From contig JAKOGH010000135.1 of NCBI GenBank assembly GCA_024811115.1, positions 1-12,787 of the forward strand: DNA of 12,787 nucleotides, read 5' to 3'. Below the pieces are notes generated by a model. It saw only the letters and a list, made by a program, of their open reading frames with translations. It did no database searches and was not told where the DNA came from. Every line of letters begins with the position of its first letter. The stretch's first letter is position 1. This DNA comes from Terana coerulea. Taxonomy: Eukaryota; Basidiomycota; Agaricomycetes; Polyporales; Phanerochaetaceae. A program made the translations under genes and the position numbers. This document shows, piece after piece, positions 1 through 10,302 of the stretch.

Positions 1-2594
<2,594 letters not shown>

Positions 2595-2666
2595 GGCGAC
2601 GGCTGTGGTGAGGTGAGGGCAACAGGGAGGAGGACGAGGGCCGAACAAGAAGATGCAAATGAACGC

Positions 2667-2690
2667 ACGCGACGCACTTGCCCGCGAAAG
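2667..2690 (-). promoter_or_regulatory. MBF/E2F-like elements upstream of MCM3
   Basis: The plus strand reads ACGCGA at 2667-2672 and CGCGAAAG at 2683-2690, about 75-95 nt before the MCM3 start. ACGCGN resembles the MluI cell-cycle box, and CGCGAAA fits the SCB/E2F-type core. In yeasts MCM genes are commonly driven at G1/S by MBF, so the context fits. A pyrimidine-rich stretch, typical of fungal promoters, lies between these sites and the ATG on the coding strand. The assignment is by motif resemblance only. Confidence 0.4.
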
Positions 2691-2764
2691 TGTCTGCCCT
2701 AAATGATACCTGAGGCGCCTGCACTTGAGCGTTACAATCACGTGTATTGAAGAGAAGCGCCCGA

Positions 2765-2777
2765 TGGCCATTGGCCA
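2765..2777 (-). promoter_or_regulatory. CCAAT box inside a TGGCCA palindrome
   Basis: TGGCCATTGGCCA is a perfect inverted repeat around one central base. Read on the minus strand it contains CCAAT (2774-2770), about 176 nt upstream of the MCM3 start. CCAAT is the HAP-complex site in fungi. Its use by MCM3 is inferred from position. Confidence 0.3.
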
Positions 2778-3545
2778 CTATACACTGTCCGACTCGGATG
2801 CCGCAGATTTGAAGTTTGCTATTTACTACTGTACTGTATGTAGTACTTATGTTCAAAGTGCTTCTCCCAAGCTTCCCCCTGACATGGGATGTAGGATTCC
2901 AAAAATTGCTTCAGAAGTCAGGATTGGATTTGTACAAAACTCATGCACAGAGGAGCTCCAAGCCGCTAGGCTCGTGGGTCTACCAGGCCGCCCCAAACTC
3001 ATGACATGGGAATATCTTTGGCCGCTGATGAGTTCATTCAATGTACGGGCTTCATGTTTGAGACACATAGGCCCGGCCTGCATTGACCGCGACGGAAAGG
3101 GTCTATAAGTACGAGGACTGGACGGAGGGCCGAATGGACCATTTGCACACGCTGCGTACTCGAGCCTCGAAGCGACTTTGGGCCTTTCCGAGGATGCATG
3201 TTTCGGGCGTCGGGTGCTGACATCGAGCAATTATTAGCGGAAATTGCATGCGTCTTCTGACCGCCCTGACCACACTTCCCGGACAGAGATAGTGCAGAGA
3301 TCTACAGAGATCCAGTGTAATCGAAGTGTAATACTCAACTTTGCGCATCAATTGCGCATGGTACCAAATGCTACTCACCTCACTCCGAAACACGGACATT
3401 TTACCCCGCCAAATTCGCCCAGACTCCGCACGAGGAGGGCCTAATTACGGGGAGTTCTGTCTTCGGGAATCCTTAGCGCCCGAGGTGCGTGGGTCGGTAG
3501 GGGTGCCTGGGCCTGCGTCAGAGACAGCTTTGCCTCCGGCGACGC
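2778..3545. other. Intergenic stretch, no gene recognised
   Basis: No convincing gene was found. Open frames of up to about 127 codons exist on both strands, but they lack good ATG starts, splice structure or a recognisable family. Two short motifs here, GTCTATAAGTAC (3101-3112) and GGGTGCTGACATCGA (3212-3226), recur in the same order and orientation upstream of the secreted-repeat gene (4975-4986 and 5429-5443). Confidence 0.5.
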
Positions 3546-3553
3546 AATATGAC
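3546..3553. repeat. MITE target-site duplication, left (AATATGAC)
   Basis: These eight bases, immediately outside the left inverted repeat, are identical to those immediately outside the right one (3923-3930). Confidence 0.92.
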
Positions 3554-3585
3554 AGGACCCCTGACAATTGGTCTGGAGGCCTGAT
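3554..3585 (+). repeat. MITE left terminal inverted repeat
   Basis: This 32-bp end begins AGGACCCCTGACAAT. It pairs with 3891-3922 in inverted orientation, with mismatches only at its positions 16 and 25. Confidence 0.92.
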
Positions 3586-3689
3586 GGGAAGTCCGAACGT
3601 TTTGCGGGCGTTTAAACCTCGATGCCTGATTTAGTCCGAACGTTTTGAGGCCCAAAACGCGAGAGGCCTGATGGAAGTCCGAACGTTTG
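3579..3689 (+). repeat. Three 43-bp subterminal tandem units in the MITE
   Basis: GTCCGAACGTTT(T)G occurs at 3591, 3634 and 3677, exactly 43 bp apart, each preceded by GCCTGAT (3579, 3624, 3666). A fourth copy of the 14-mer lies at 3823-3836 near the other end, with a weaker GTCCGGACGTC at 3858. Short repeated motifs inside the ends of hAT elements are commonly transposase-binding sites; that role is inferred here. Confidence 0.8.
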
Positions 3690-3890
3690 CCCTCGGATCC
3701 ATGACGTGATTGGTCAGGACGCTAGGCTGAGCGCCGCAGGCCGCCAAATTTGGGATAGGTCGGGCGTCGGGAGCCCAAATTTGGAAATAATCGGGGCAAA
3801 AAGTTGGGTGAGGCCTCATTTTGTCCGAACGTTTTGACCCTCCTTTTGGGGCATTTTGTCCGGACGTCAAGGCGAAATTCCGGACGAAAA

Positions 3891-3922
3891 ATCAGGCATC
3901 CAGACCCATTGTCAGGGGTCCT
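3891..3922 (-). repeat. MITE right terminal inverted repeat
   Basis: Reverse complement partner of 3554-3585, ending GGGGTCCT directly before the right target duplication. Confidence 0.92.
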
Positions 3923-3930
3923 AATATGAC
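3923..3930. repeat. MITE target-site duplication, right (AATATGAC)
   Basis: Perfect copy of 3546-3553. Confidence 0.92.
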
Positions 3931-4494
3931 GGCCATATCGGCGCGGGTAATTGAGAAATTTTGGGACGATCCGACCACCTGAGATGCGCAGGGGAAGATC
4001 CCAGGCACAAGGAACTGAACAGCCGCCCTGCCGCAAAAGAGAGGATCAAGACATTCACTTGCAGCACTGCGAAAGCCCCGGTGGCAACGACAGCTGCAAA
4101 CACCTTTGGTATACCCATGTACAAGAAAAAATGTGTGACGGATAGAGTACAATGCGAGGCGGAAACGAAACACAACTACGGATGAGCTATCGAGACAGCG
4201 TAAAGGAGTGTGGGAGCGACAAAGGTTGTCCGTCGCTGTCAGTTTTGTTGGTATAACTGGGTCCACAACAACCGTTCAGACCGCGACAATCGGCGAGAAC
4301 TAGACAACTGATCAGACAACGTGATAGCAGCCACGAGGATGAGACTTACGATTCAGAACAAGCCACCAACTACACATGGCTGTGAACTAGTAATATATGG
4401 AATAAGGATAACGGGGTAACCTGAAGGATGTGTAAGTCGTGTCTCCATACGCAGGTGGATGATGAACAAACGCACCATGAGACTCGAGGGGCAA
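3931..4494. other. Intergenic stretch downstream of the secreted-repeat gene
   Basis: No supported gene. On the minus strand an ATG at 4118 opens a short hydrophobic frame beginning MGIPKVFAAVVATGAFAVLQ. It runs to a stop just before the MITE and has no recognisable family or further exons. The part next to 4495 is probably the 3' untranslated region of the repeat-peptide gene. Confidence 0.4.
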
Positions 4495-4904
4495 TTATTG
4501 TTCAGTTCCGAATATCCGCTTCCACCAGGTCTGGCGGAACTGAGGAAAGGTGAGTTTCCGGACTTCCACACTTGAGTGAAGAAGACGTACGTCGCGTGCT
4601 TCATCTTCGCGTTTCCATCCAGCAGTCTCAAACTGACGCTTCCACCCAGTGGTCTCAAATTGACGCTTCCATCCGGCAGTCTCGAATTGACGCTTCCACC
4701 CCGTAGTCTCAAACGAGCCACGCTTCCAACCTGCGTTCGAGTAGATGCGAGCTTCTACTGCCTGTTCGAGCGCTTGTCAGTACGCGGGGCGTCGCGACGG
4801 CGCGTCTGGGGACGTACTGCTTCAGGTGCAGGCTCCGCGATGGGGGCGGCGGCCGCAAAGGATGCGAGTGCGAGCGTGGTGAGGGCGGCAACGGGGAACT
4901 TCAT
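4495..4904 (-). CDS. Secreted Kex2-processed repeat peptide precursor (KEP-like), 100 aa
   Basis: The predicted product is a secreted pro-peptide cut into small peptides in the late secretory pathway. The start is ATG at 4904 (context CCGCCATGAAG). Exons: 4904-4818, 4761-4591, 4539-4495. Introns of 56 and 51 nt both start GTACGT; the first has a perfect CTGAC branch site. All phases are 0 and no base correction is needed. Residues 1-20 form a signal peptide (MKFPVAALTTLALASFAAAA). A short Ala/Glu/Pro pro-region follows. Lys-Arg sites lie at 42-43, 52-53, 61-62, 70-71, 79-80 and 93-94. The segments between them are GSFETTGW, QFETAGW, QFETTGW and QFETAGW; a divergent IYSNAGW precedes the first site. 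The C-terminus carries FRQTWWKR and the hexapeptide IFGTEQ. Intron 2 is 51 nt without a stop, so its retention keeps the frame. Kex2 cleavage after KR is family knowledge. The bioactivity is unknown: signalling peptide, RiPP precursor or surface peptide. There is no CaaX end, so it is not a basidiomycete lipopeptide pheromone. Confidence 0.78.
4609..4716 (-). repeat. Four 27-bp tandem units encoding the peptide cores
   Basis: Units lie at 4609-4635, 4636-4662, 4663-4689 and 4690-4716. Each is 27 bp (nine codons) and on the coding strand reads about xFET(A/T)GWKR. A diverged partial copy (coding NAGWKR) follows at 4720-4737. Units 1 and 3 share CCATCC..GCAGTCTC, while units 2 and 4 share CCACCC. 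The array therefore looks amplified as a 54-bp dimer. Confidence 0.9.
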
Positions 4905-4920
4905 GGCGGGGGGAGTGGGC

Positions 4921-4986
4921 GGTTGAGGGACAGCGAGGAGGCAGGGGTCAGGAACGGGAAGGGGAAGGGAGCAAGTCTATAAGTAC
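4921..4986 (-). promoter_or_regulatory. Core promoter of the repeat-peptide gene
   Basis: On the coding (minus) strand GTACTTATAGAC (4986-4975) is a TATA-like element about 75 nt before the ATG. A strongly pyrimidine-rich tract (about 4972-4921) follows. TATA plus a CT-rich tract is a common arrangement at well-expressed genes of filamentous fungi. Assigned by position and composition only. Confidence 0.45.
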
Positions 4987-6035
4987 TGCGCCGTGTGACA
5001 TTGCTCAGCCGAGACCGAAACATCAAAAAGACAGCGTCTTCGATCGCTCCAAAGCTTTGCACGTGTCGGAGTCTCCCCAGATAAGCCCAAAGAGGCAATT
5101 CGGGCGGTTCGGTAATCGATCCAGCCCCGGCATGGGGTCGGCATGCCGTGCACGTCCCTGATTTGGAAGCAGACCGACACCAGATGCAGGCACACGATCC
5201 GCAAATCTCGGCGTCTGTCAGCGTGTGCGCCCTGACGTTCCTGGAAGTTTTGTTCCCATGGCGTGCCTGCCCGCTCCGCCCGAAGCCCAGACCGAAACCG
5301 CTCCACTCCGCCCATGTCTTGACGACTCGACCCAAGCAGCAGCAGCGCCACAATTGCTGGGGCGACAGGCAACGACGACGGACAATAACTGCAGTCAGCG
5401 GAGCCAAGGGCAGACCAGCATCGGGGTAGGGTGCTGACATCGATGGTCACTCGTGCGGACGGTCCGGCCGTCGTTAATTGCGCAAGCACAATTAACCCTC
5501 GCAATATCGAGCGGACGTCCAAATCGCAAGCTGCAGCAGACCAAAACGGACGCAGACGCGCAGCAAACACATCGGTGCATGGTCGGACAGGCAGTCAGCC
5601 TGTTTGTCACAGACTCACAGCCTGACGCTTGTCGGAACCCGGCTCAGAGCCTATAGGAAGCATGGTCCGACTCAAGAGCGGGTGCTTACCTGGAACCTTG
5701 CTAAGGATAGCCACGACAATTGTCGGGTCTGACCTCTGACGATACTGCAACCCTGTTATCGTCCCTCCATGCTTGTTCCATACAACACCAAAGTAGTCTC
5801 CGTTGCTGACTATAAACTAGTGTCAAAGACAGTCGACGATATCTAACACCAAAGGCGGTCTTAGGCACTGACGCCACAAAGAAGACAATCAGAAAGCGGA
5901 GGCGGCCCTCGGGGACTAGTGGAACATACCAGCAATGTGCACGGATAATGCGAGATCATGCGTTGTGCAGCTGAGCGTCATGGCGGGACAGCACCTTACG
6001 CTATGCAAATATATCAAAAAGATTTTCTCTGCAGA
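4987..6035. other. Intergenic stretch, upstream region of the repeat-peptide gene
   Basis: No supported gene. The long minus-strand frames here begin with GTG rather than ATG and resemble no family. A perfect 8-bp inverted repeat, GTTAATTG/CAATTAAC, lies at 5473-5480 and 5489-5496, next to a smaller GACGG/CCGTC hairpin. GGGTGCTGACATCGA at 5429-5443 repeats the motif at 3212-3226. Confidence 0.4.
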
Positions 6036-6113
6036 GCACGGCTCGGAGTGACCACTCGATGGCTCGAGTTCGATTGGCGCCTAGCTGACAGATGTGACCC
6101 GTCGCCACCTCGT
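6036..6113 (+). repeat. Inverted repeat, left arm
   Basis: This arm matches the reverse complement of about 6700-6785. The core 6055-6081 agrees with 6727-6753 at 26 of 27 bases. Weaker similarity continues on both sides, including GATGTGAC...GTCGCC. The arms face inward about 600 bp apart. They could be ends of a degenerate DNA element or two copies of a short dispersed repeat. No clear target duplication was found. Confidence 0.7.
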
Positions 6114-6699
6114 CACACTCAGTTCCTGCCTGCGGCACCTCGCGAGAACATCGTGAGAAGAGTCCAGTTCGCACTCCGACAGCATCACCCCGACAGAGTC
6201 TCTAATATGGAAAATGGCGGGGCACCTCCTCTACCGTGACCATATAGCTGAATTCCGAGCTGAAATTGATACATGAGTTAAACAATTTTATGATGCTTTC
6301 AGACAGTGAATGCCTCCAGCATTACCTAGATTTTACCCAGTTTAGGCAATATCCCAGGTGCGCAGCAGGTTCGAGCTATTTGGGCGTCTACCGCTGGCGC
6401 GCCGCCACTCCCGCCATCAGCCCCGCATTAGGAACAGCCATGATAGCCACAATTGAACCAGTCATAACCATTCGTTCTATTGCCCCTATACCTACATACA
6501 GATGGTCTTACTAGTATGCCAAATATGGCATGCAAACTTTCATGTAGGAGATATTTCTGCTAGTGCACATGACTCTGCAGCTTGCAGCCTCTGGCGCCCT
6601 TCCGCTGCTAACCAGATGGGTTTTAAGGTCCGCAACGACTTCTTATAAGGTTAGGGGCTGCTTTGTGATAGCTGTGCAATGCCGACTCTTACCCGGATT
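6114..6699. other. Gene-less segment between the inverted-repeat arms
   Basis: It contains an AT-richer part (about 6240-6350 and 6520-6560). No open frame of recognisable family, tRNA or transposase motif was seen. It may be the interior of a degenerate element, but that is a guess. Confidence 0.35.
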
Positions 6700-6785
6700 A
6701 GGCGACACCTGTCACATCAAGGGCTCGGCGCCAATCGAACTCGAACCATCGAGCGTATACTCCACGGCTCGTGTGGGATGGGCGT
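6700..6785 (-). repeat. Inverted repeat, right arm
   Basis: Partner of 6036-6113 in opposite orientation; core at 6727-6753. The core holds GGTTCGAGTTCGATTGG, which resembles a tRNA-type B box, but the flanks do not fold into a T arm, so I do not call it a tRNA. Confidence 0.7.
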
Positions 6786-7173
6786 GATGCATCACCTGGC
6801 GGGTTCAGGTCTCGGCGAGCATCCACCGGTCACAGCTGGTCACAGCTGGGCACAGCGACGAGATCTCGAGAACCTTAAGCTGCATAAGCTTTCGTATGCA
6901 GTCTCCATCTCCCACGCCCCGCAGCGAAGCAAGCAGCGATATGTATCAAGGCGGCCGCTTTGGGGCACCACCTTCTTCCCTATTTGTCATGTTGATCCGC
7001 GCGATGAATGGGCAAGACCACGGCATTGGGCAGCGTTCAAAGCTTGCTGCCAGATGCTTTGCTGCACACCGGGACGCGGAGACTGTCTGGCGGACTGGAC
7101 AAAGAGGCTCTGAGCTGAGGCTCAAACTCACGAGCCCTCTTGCCCAGTCCACCGACACTCTGAGGACGCAGCA

Positions 7174-7490
7174 GATACCCGCTCAGGAGACCAATGAATG
7201 GTATTGCAAAGGGAGGAACGCTGGAGCTAGGGTTATGGGTTTGCGCGCGGGTCACAAGGGAGCCCTGCAAGTCTGCACGCGTCGACCTGCCTTACATGGC
7301 AGACAGCATAATGTACGGACGGCATTAGAAGATGGAAGACTCACAAGGTGCCTGGTAAGGATTTACCTCAACACGGCGTGTCATTCGCAGGCGACTGGAG
7401 ATGAAGCGGGAGCGGCGCCCAGGGCTGACAAGTGCCAGCTAGCGTCGTGCGGTATGCCAGAGCGGCCAAACCCCGGACGGGCTGGGGCGC
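7174..7490 (+). repeat. Diverged tandem duplication, copy A
   Basis: Landmarks shared with copy B: GATACCCGCTCA (7174 and 7520), GCTAGGGTTATGGG (7226 and 7568), CAGACAGCATAATG (7300 and 7698), GATGAAGC (7400 and 7798), GCGGCCAAA (7462 and 7852). Offsets drift from 342 to 398 because copy B has an insertion of about 55 bp near its two TCACAAG motifs. A 234-codon open frame (6896-7600, plus) crosses both copies, but it looks like a by-product of GC-rich repeats. Confidence 0.85.
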
Positions 7491-7519
7491 CAGTGCTTGG
7501 AGCAGACCAAGCTGCCGCG

Positions 7520-7880
7520 GATACCCGCTCAAGGGATCGGCGGCATTGCAGGGAGGGGAGCGCAGGGGCTAGGGTTATGGGCTTGCGCATTGCACCTTGA
7601 GCTGGGGTCACAAGCCGGTCACAAGGGAGATCGGCCAATGGGGACACGGCCCTGTAGGGCCCGCACGCGCTGTCTGCTGCTACGTGACCGGACATAGCAG
7701 ACAGCATAATGAACGGACGGCATTAGAAGACGGACAACTCACAAGGTACCTGGTACGGGTTCACCTTGACATGGGATGTCATTGGCAGATGACTTGAGAT
7801 GAAGCAAGAGCGGCGTAAAGACGCCAGCTGGGGTGTGCGATATGCCAAAAGGCGGCCAAAGATCGGATAGACTGGGGAAC
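7520..7880 (+). repeat. Diverged tandem duplication, copy B
   Basis: Second copy of the unit at 7174-7490, in the same orientation. It ends about 150 bp before the PRP17 stop codon. No transposon genes or clear LTR ends were recognised. Confidence 0.85.
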
Positions 7881-8032
7881 AGGGCCCGAGACAGACCTGA
7901 GCTTGCACGAACCGGTCGCAGGATGCAACCGTCAACCAATGGTGGCTAAATGGAGTGGCATCCAATCATGATAGGGAAAGAATATGCAGATGAATGATGT
8001 CATGCGAGCAGTGGTACATGCAAGTGTGATGT

Positions 8033-10108
8033 TTAGTCCTGTACATTGGTCTTAGCCTCTATGGGAAGACGCGTGAAGACGACATGCTTACCCATAATTT
8101 AATAAGTCCGTCCCACGACGCAGTGACGACTTTAGACTGCAAACAAGTGCCGATGGCGCGTTAGCAATGATCCGATGCAGTGAACAGTCCCACGTACGGA
8201 TTCGTGCGGCAGCCACTCGTGCGCGATGACCACCTTCGAGTGCGCTCGCAAGCGCGACTTGATGCGGCCCGTCTTCCACTCCCAGAACACGATGTTGCCC
8301 TCGCCGTCGCCGCTGCTTATCCACTTGCCGTCGGGCGAGAAGCCGACCTGGCAGGCGTAGCCCGCGACGGAGTGCCCTGCAAACCGCTTGTTTCTTGCCT
8401 GCCGGAAGTTGTCCGTGCTGTACACCAAGATTTGGTTGTCGAGCGACTGCGCGGCAAAGTACTTCTCTGGACAAAAGGTTCAGCGCAGCACCGGAGATCC
8501 GCTTGGCTGCATGATGGAGAGCTTACTGCTGGGATGCAGGGTGACTGCTGGCATCGAATGCATGTACGGCTCGGCGATGTATTTGATCACGACGGGGATA
8601 TCGAAGTCCCATGCACGTATGGTCTTGTCGTCCGACGTCGTGACAAAACGACGGTTCTCATCAACGAACGTGATGCTGTTCACAGGCCCGAGGTGCTGGT
8701 CGTACTCCTGGGTAATCTCCCGGAGTTCATGTCATACTGCGACGCGGGACTCAGCGCTGCAACCGTCGGAGAGAGTCAAGGTGCGCACCTGGATGATCTT
8801 TTATCGGACATGCCGGCGAGGAAGATGTGCTGCTTGTCTTCATCCGGGTGGAATCGTACGACGTACGGAATCTTGCCGTTGCTGAACCGCTTCAAGCACT
8901 GTCCGGTCTCGGTATCCCAAAGCTTCATCTGGCGGTCGTACCCACACGACAAGAACTTACGGCCGTCGTTGGAGAAGGTCACGTCCTTGACTGCCTTCAT
9001 ATGTCCATGGAAGGTCCGCAAACAGTTCCCGTGTGTATAGACATCCCACAGCTATCATTTTGAATGGTGTTAACATGAACGCTTCTCGACTAGAAGCCAG
9101 ATGCGCACCTTGATCTTCGTGTCCATTGAGCCGCTGAGCAGCAAATGACCTGTATTCGGGAACAAGCGAATGACTGACACGGCTTGGGTGTGGCCAGTCC
9201 AGGTATGTATGCATGTCTTGGGGATGAATGTCTCCTGCGAGCCAGACTCGTGGTGTAGCTGCGGTGCCTCCGCGATGGGGGCGACATGTACGTGCGGCCT
9301 TGGTAGTCTGTGAGCGACTTGCCGTGGAACACCGACGACTCCAGTCCTGGGGCGCCGCGCTTTGGCTTCGCCTTCTTGATCTGCACCTCTTCCTCGGACG
9401 TCTCGTCCTCGTCTTCGTCTTCAAAGGCTTCAGCAGGCGGCGTAGCCACCTCCTCGCCCGCCCAGCGCGCCCATGGGCCTTCGTACGCGCCATCGCCCTC
9501 AACCACCTCAAGATCCCCCTTCCCCTTACGTTTCCTCTTCAACTCTTTCTTCGAGGCACGAGGGGCTTTAACCTGGCCGATAGTGGCGAAGCCATTGGCC
9601 TGCGCCTTCTCGAAATTGCCAATGACCGCGGGCGCGTTGGGGTCTATTGACGGGTTTGCGGAGTAACCGAGGATGGACTGCGTCAAATGCTGTTGCCGGA
9701 AGGCATGCTCAGACATGGCCTGCTCCTCGACGTGTCCGGCGAGCGCGTTTTGGTTCAGAAAGCGGCCGCGGTCACCAAACGGGTTCTCGGGCCCTTGTAT
9801 TGGTAGTGTCATGTCTGCATAGTTGATGTTCACATTCATTTGCGTATCGGTTGGTCGAATGACTAGCGATGTCTGGTGAAGTGGATCCTGCATACACCCA
9901 TTAGAAACATTCTCATGGAGTATATGCGCTGTGTTTGTGCTCACCTCTGAGAGAACATGCGGGGCAGCTTCCACCTTCAAGCTGGAGGAAGACGCTTCCT
10001 CAACGCGTGGCTTTTTGCTATCGGGAGACTTGTCAGCCCAAAAGCATCGTTCGTAGCTCCCACAGGAGCATCATCTTCGCCTGAAGAGTAACCAGCAACA
10101 AGAGACAT
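8033..10108 (-). CDS. PRP17: Pre-mRNA-processing factor 17 (WD40 splicing factor)
   Basis: Prp17/Cdc40 acts in the nucleus in the second catalytic step of splicing. The start is ATG at 10108 (GCCACCATGTC). Exons: 10108-9945, 9887-9109, 9051-8789, 8736-8527, 8466-8198, 8136-8092, 8038-8033. Introns are 57, 57, 52, 60, 61 and 53 nt. Restoring one base in each of exons 1-4 gives 579 residues, the normal family length. Visible features: NENPFGD-like [10 protein letters not shown] about 86-95, a basic stretch [12 protein letters not shown] about 168-179, GPWARW about 192-197, an acidic tract about 210-222, then WD40 blades from about 280 to the end. Blade signatures include [35 protein letters not shown] and WDGLIKLWD. 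The last exon supplies only Asp and the stop. The frame slips fall in runs at 10023-10025, 9277-9281, 8799-8802 and 8719-8721 and look like sequence errors. The gene stands head-to-head with the Myb and zinc-finger gene. Confidence 0.97.
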
Positions 10109-10302
10109 GGTGGCAGGAGCAGACGAACGAGCCTAAAGTGGGCTGTTACGTAAGCAGACCAGGACCCTTTCAAGAAGCGCGCAGCTCAATCTCGGAGTAT
10201 TTACCTCTTGCTCTCTGCTCGGTGCTCGGTGCGCAACTGGCTGGCTCGACGAACGACCCCTTCACGAACGGCGACGCAGTGGTGGGCAGGGGACCACGGC
10301 TC
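10109..10302. promoter_or_regulatory. Shared 194-bp bidirectional promoter region
   Basis: Only 194 bp separate the start codons of PRP17 (minus) and the Myb and zinc-finger gene (plus), so both promoters must lie here unless one gene has an upstream untranslated exon. The plus-strand frame of the Myb gene is open from 10138 but has no ATG before 10303. No strong TATA box was seen. Confidence 0.6.

Larger units (their letters stand above)
3554..3922. mobile_element. Non-autonomous hAT-type MITE, 369 bp
   Basis: The element is bounded by 32-bp terminal inverted repeats, 3554-3585 and 3891-3922, which match at 30 of 32 positions. It is flanked by a perfect 8-bp direct repeat, AATATGAC, at 3546-3553 and 3923-3930. 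An 8-bp target duplication is the hallmark of the hAT superfamily, though P and Merlin elements can also make 8-bp duplications. No transposase is encoded, so mobility must have come from an enzyme elsewhere. Several GTCCGAACGTTTTG motifs lie inside. The intact target duplication and near-identical ends suggest a fairly recent insertion. Confidence 0.92.

Noticed and set aside
2853..3230. A 125-codon minus-strand frame
   Set aside because: It begins with TTG, lacks a domain or introns, and no promoter features support it.
3931..4118. A short hydrophobic minus-strand frame from ATG 4118 (MGIPKVFAAVVATG...)
   Set aside because: Only about 65 residues, no clear signal peptide cleavage site, no family and no splice context. 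It ends at the edge of the MITE.
4403..4420. A sequence matching 15 of 18 bases of the I-SceI homing endonuclease site
   Set aside because: A single near match with no intron, intein or endonuclease gene nearby; most likely coincidence.
4495..4904. The repeat-peptide gene read as a mating pheromone precursor
   Set aside because: Basidiomycete pheromones are short precursors ending in a CaaX prenylation motif; this one ends in Glu-Gln and has a signal peptide and KR repeats instead.
4576..4926. A plus-strand frame with LKLTLPPSG-type 9-residue repeats
   Set aside because: It is the antisense shadow of the 27-bp array, begins with GTG and lacks splice or signal features, while the minus strand gives a coherent precursor.
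4977..5570. A 197-codon minus-strand frame upstream of the repeat-peptide gene
   Set aside because: It starts with GTG, has no recognisable domain and covers the promoter region of the repeat-peptide gene.
5607..5816. A minus-strand open stretch with a coding look (SNGDYFGVVWNKHGG) ending in a GTAAGC donor-like site
   Set aside because: No ATG, no upstream exon that joins it, no recognised family, and a second frame is equally open over the same bases.
6727..6753. A tRNA-like B box (GGTTCGAGTTC on the minus strand)
   Set aside because: The bases around it do not pair as a T arm, and no A box, anticodon arm or acceptor stem could be placed.
6896..7600. A 234-codon ATG-initiated open frame on the plus strand
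   Set aside because: It crosses both copies of the diverged tandem repeat, contains the same repeat in translation (GARVMGLR twice) and resembles no family. Long chance frames are expected in GC-rich DNA.
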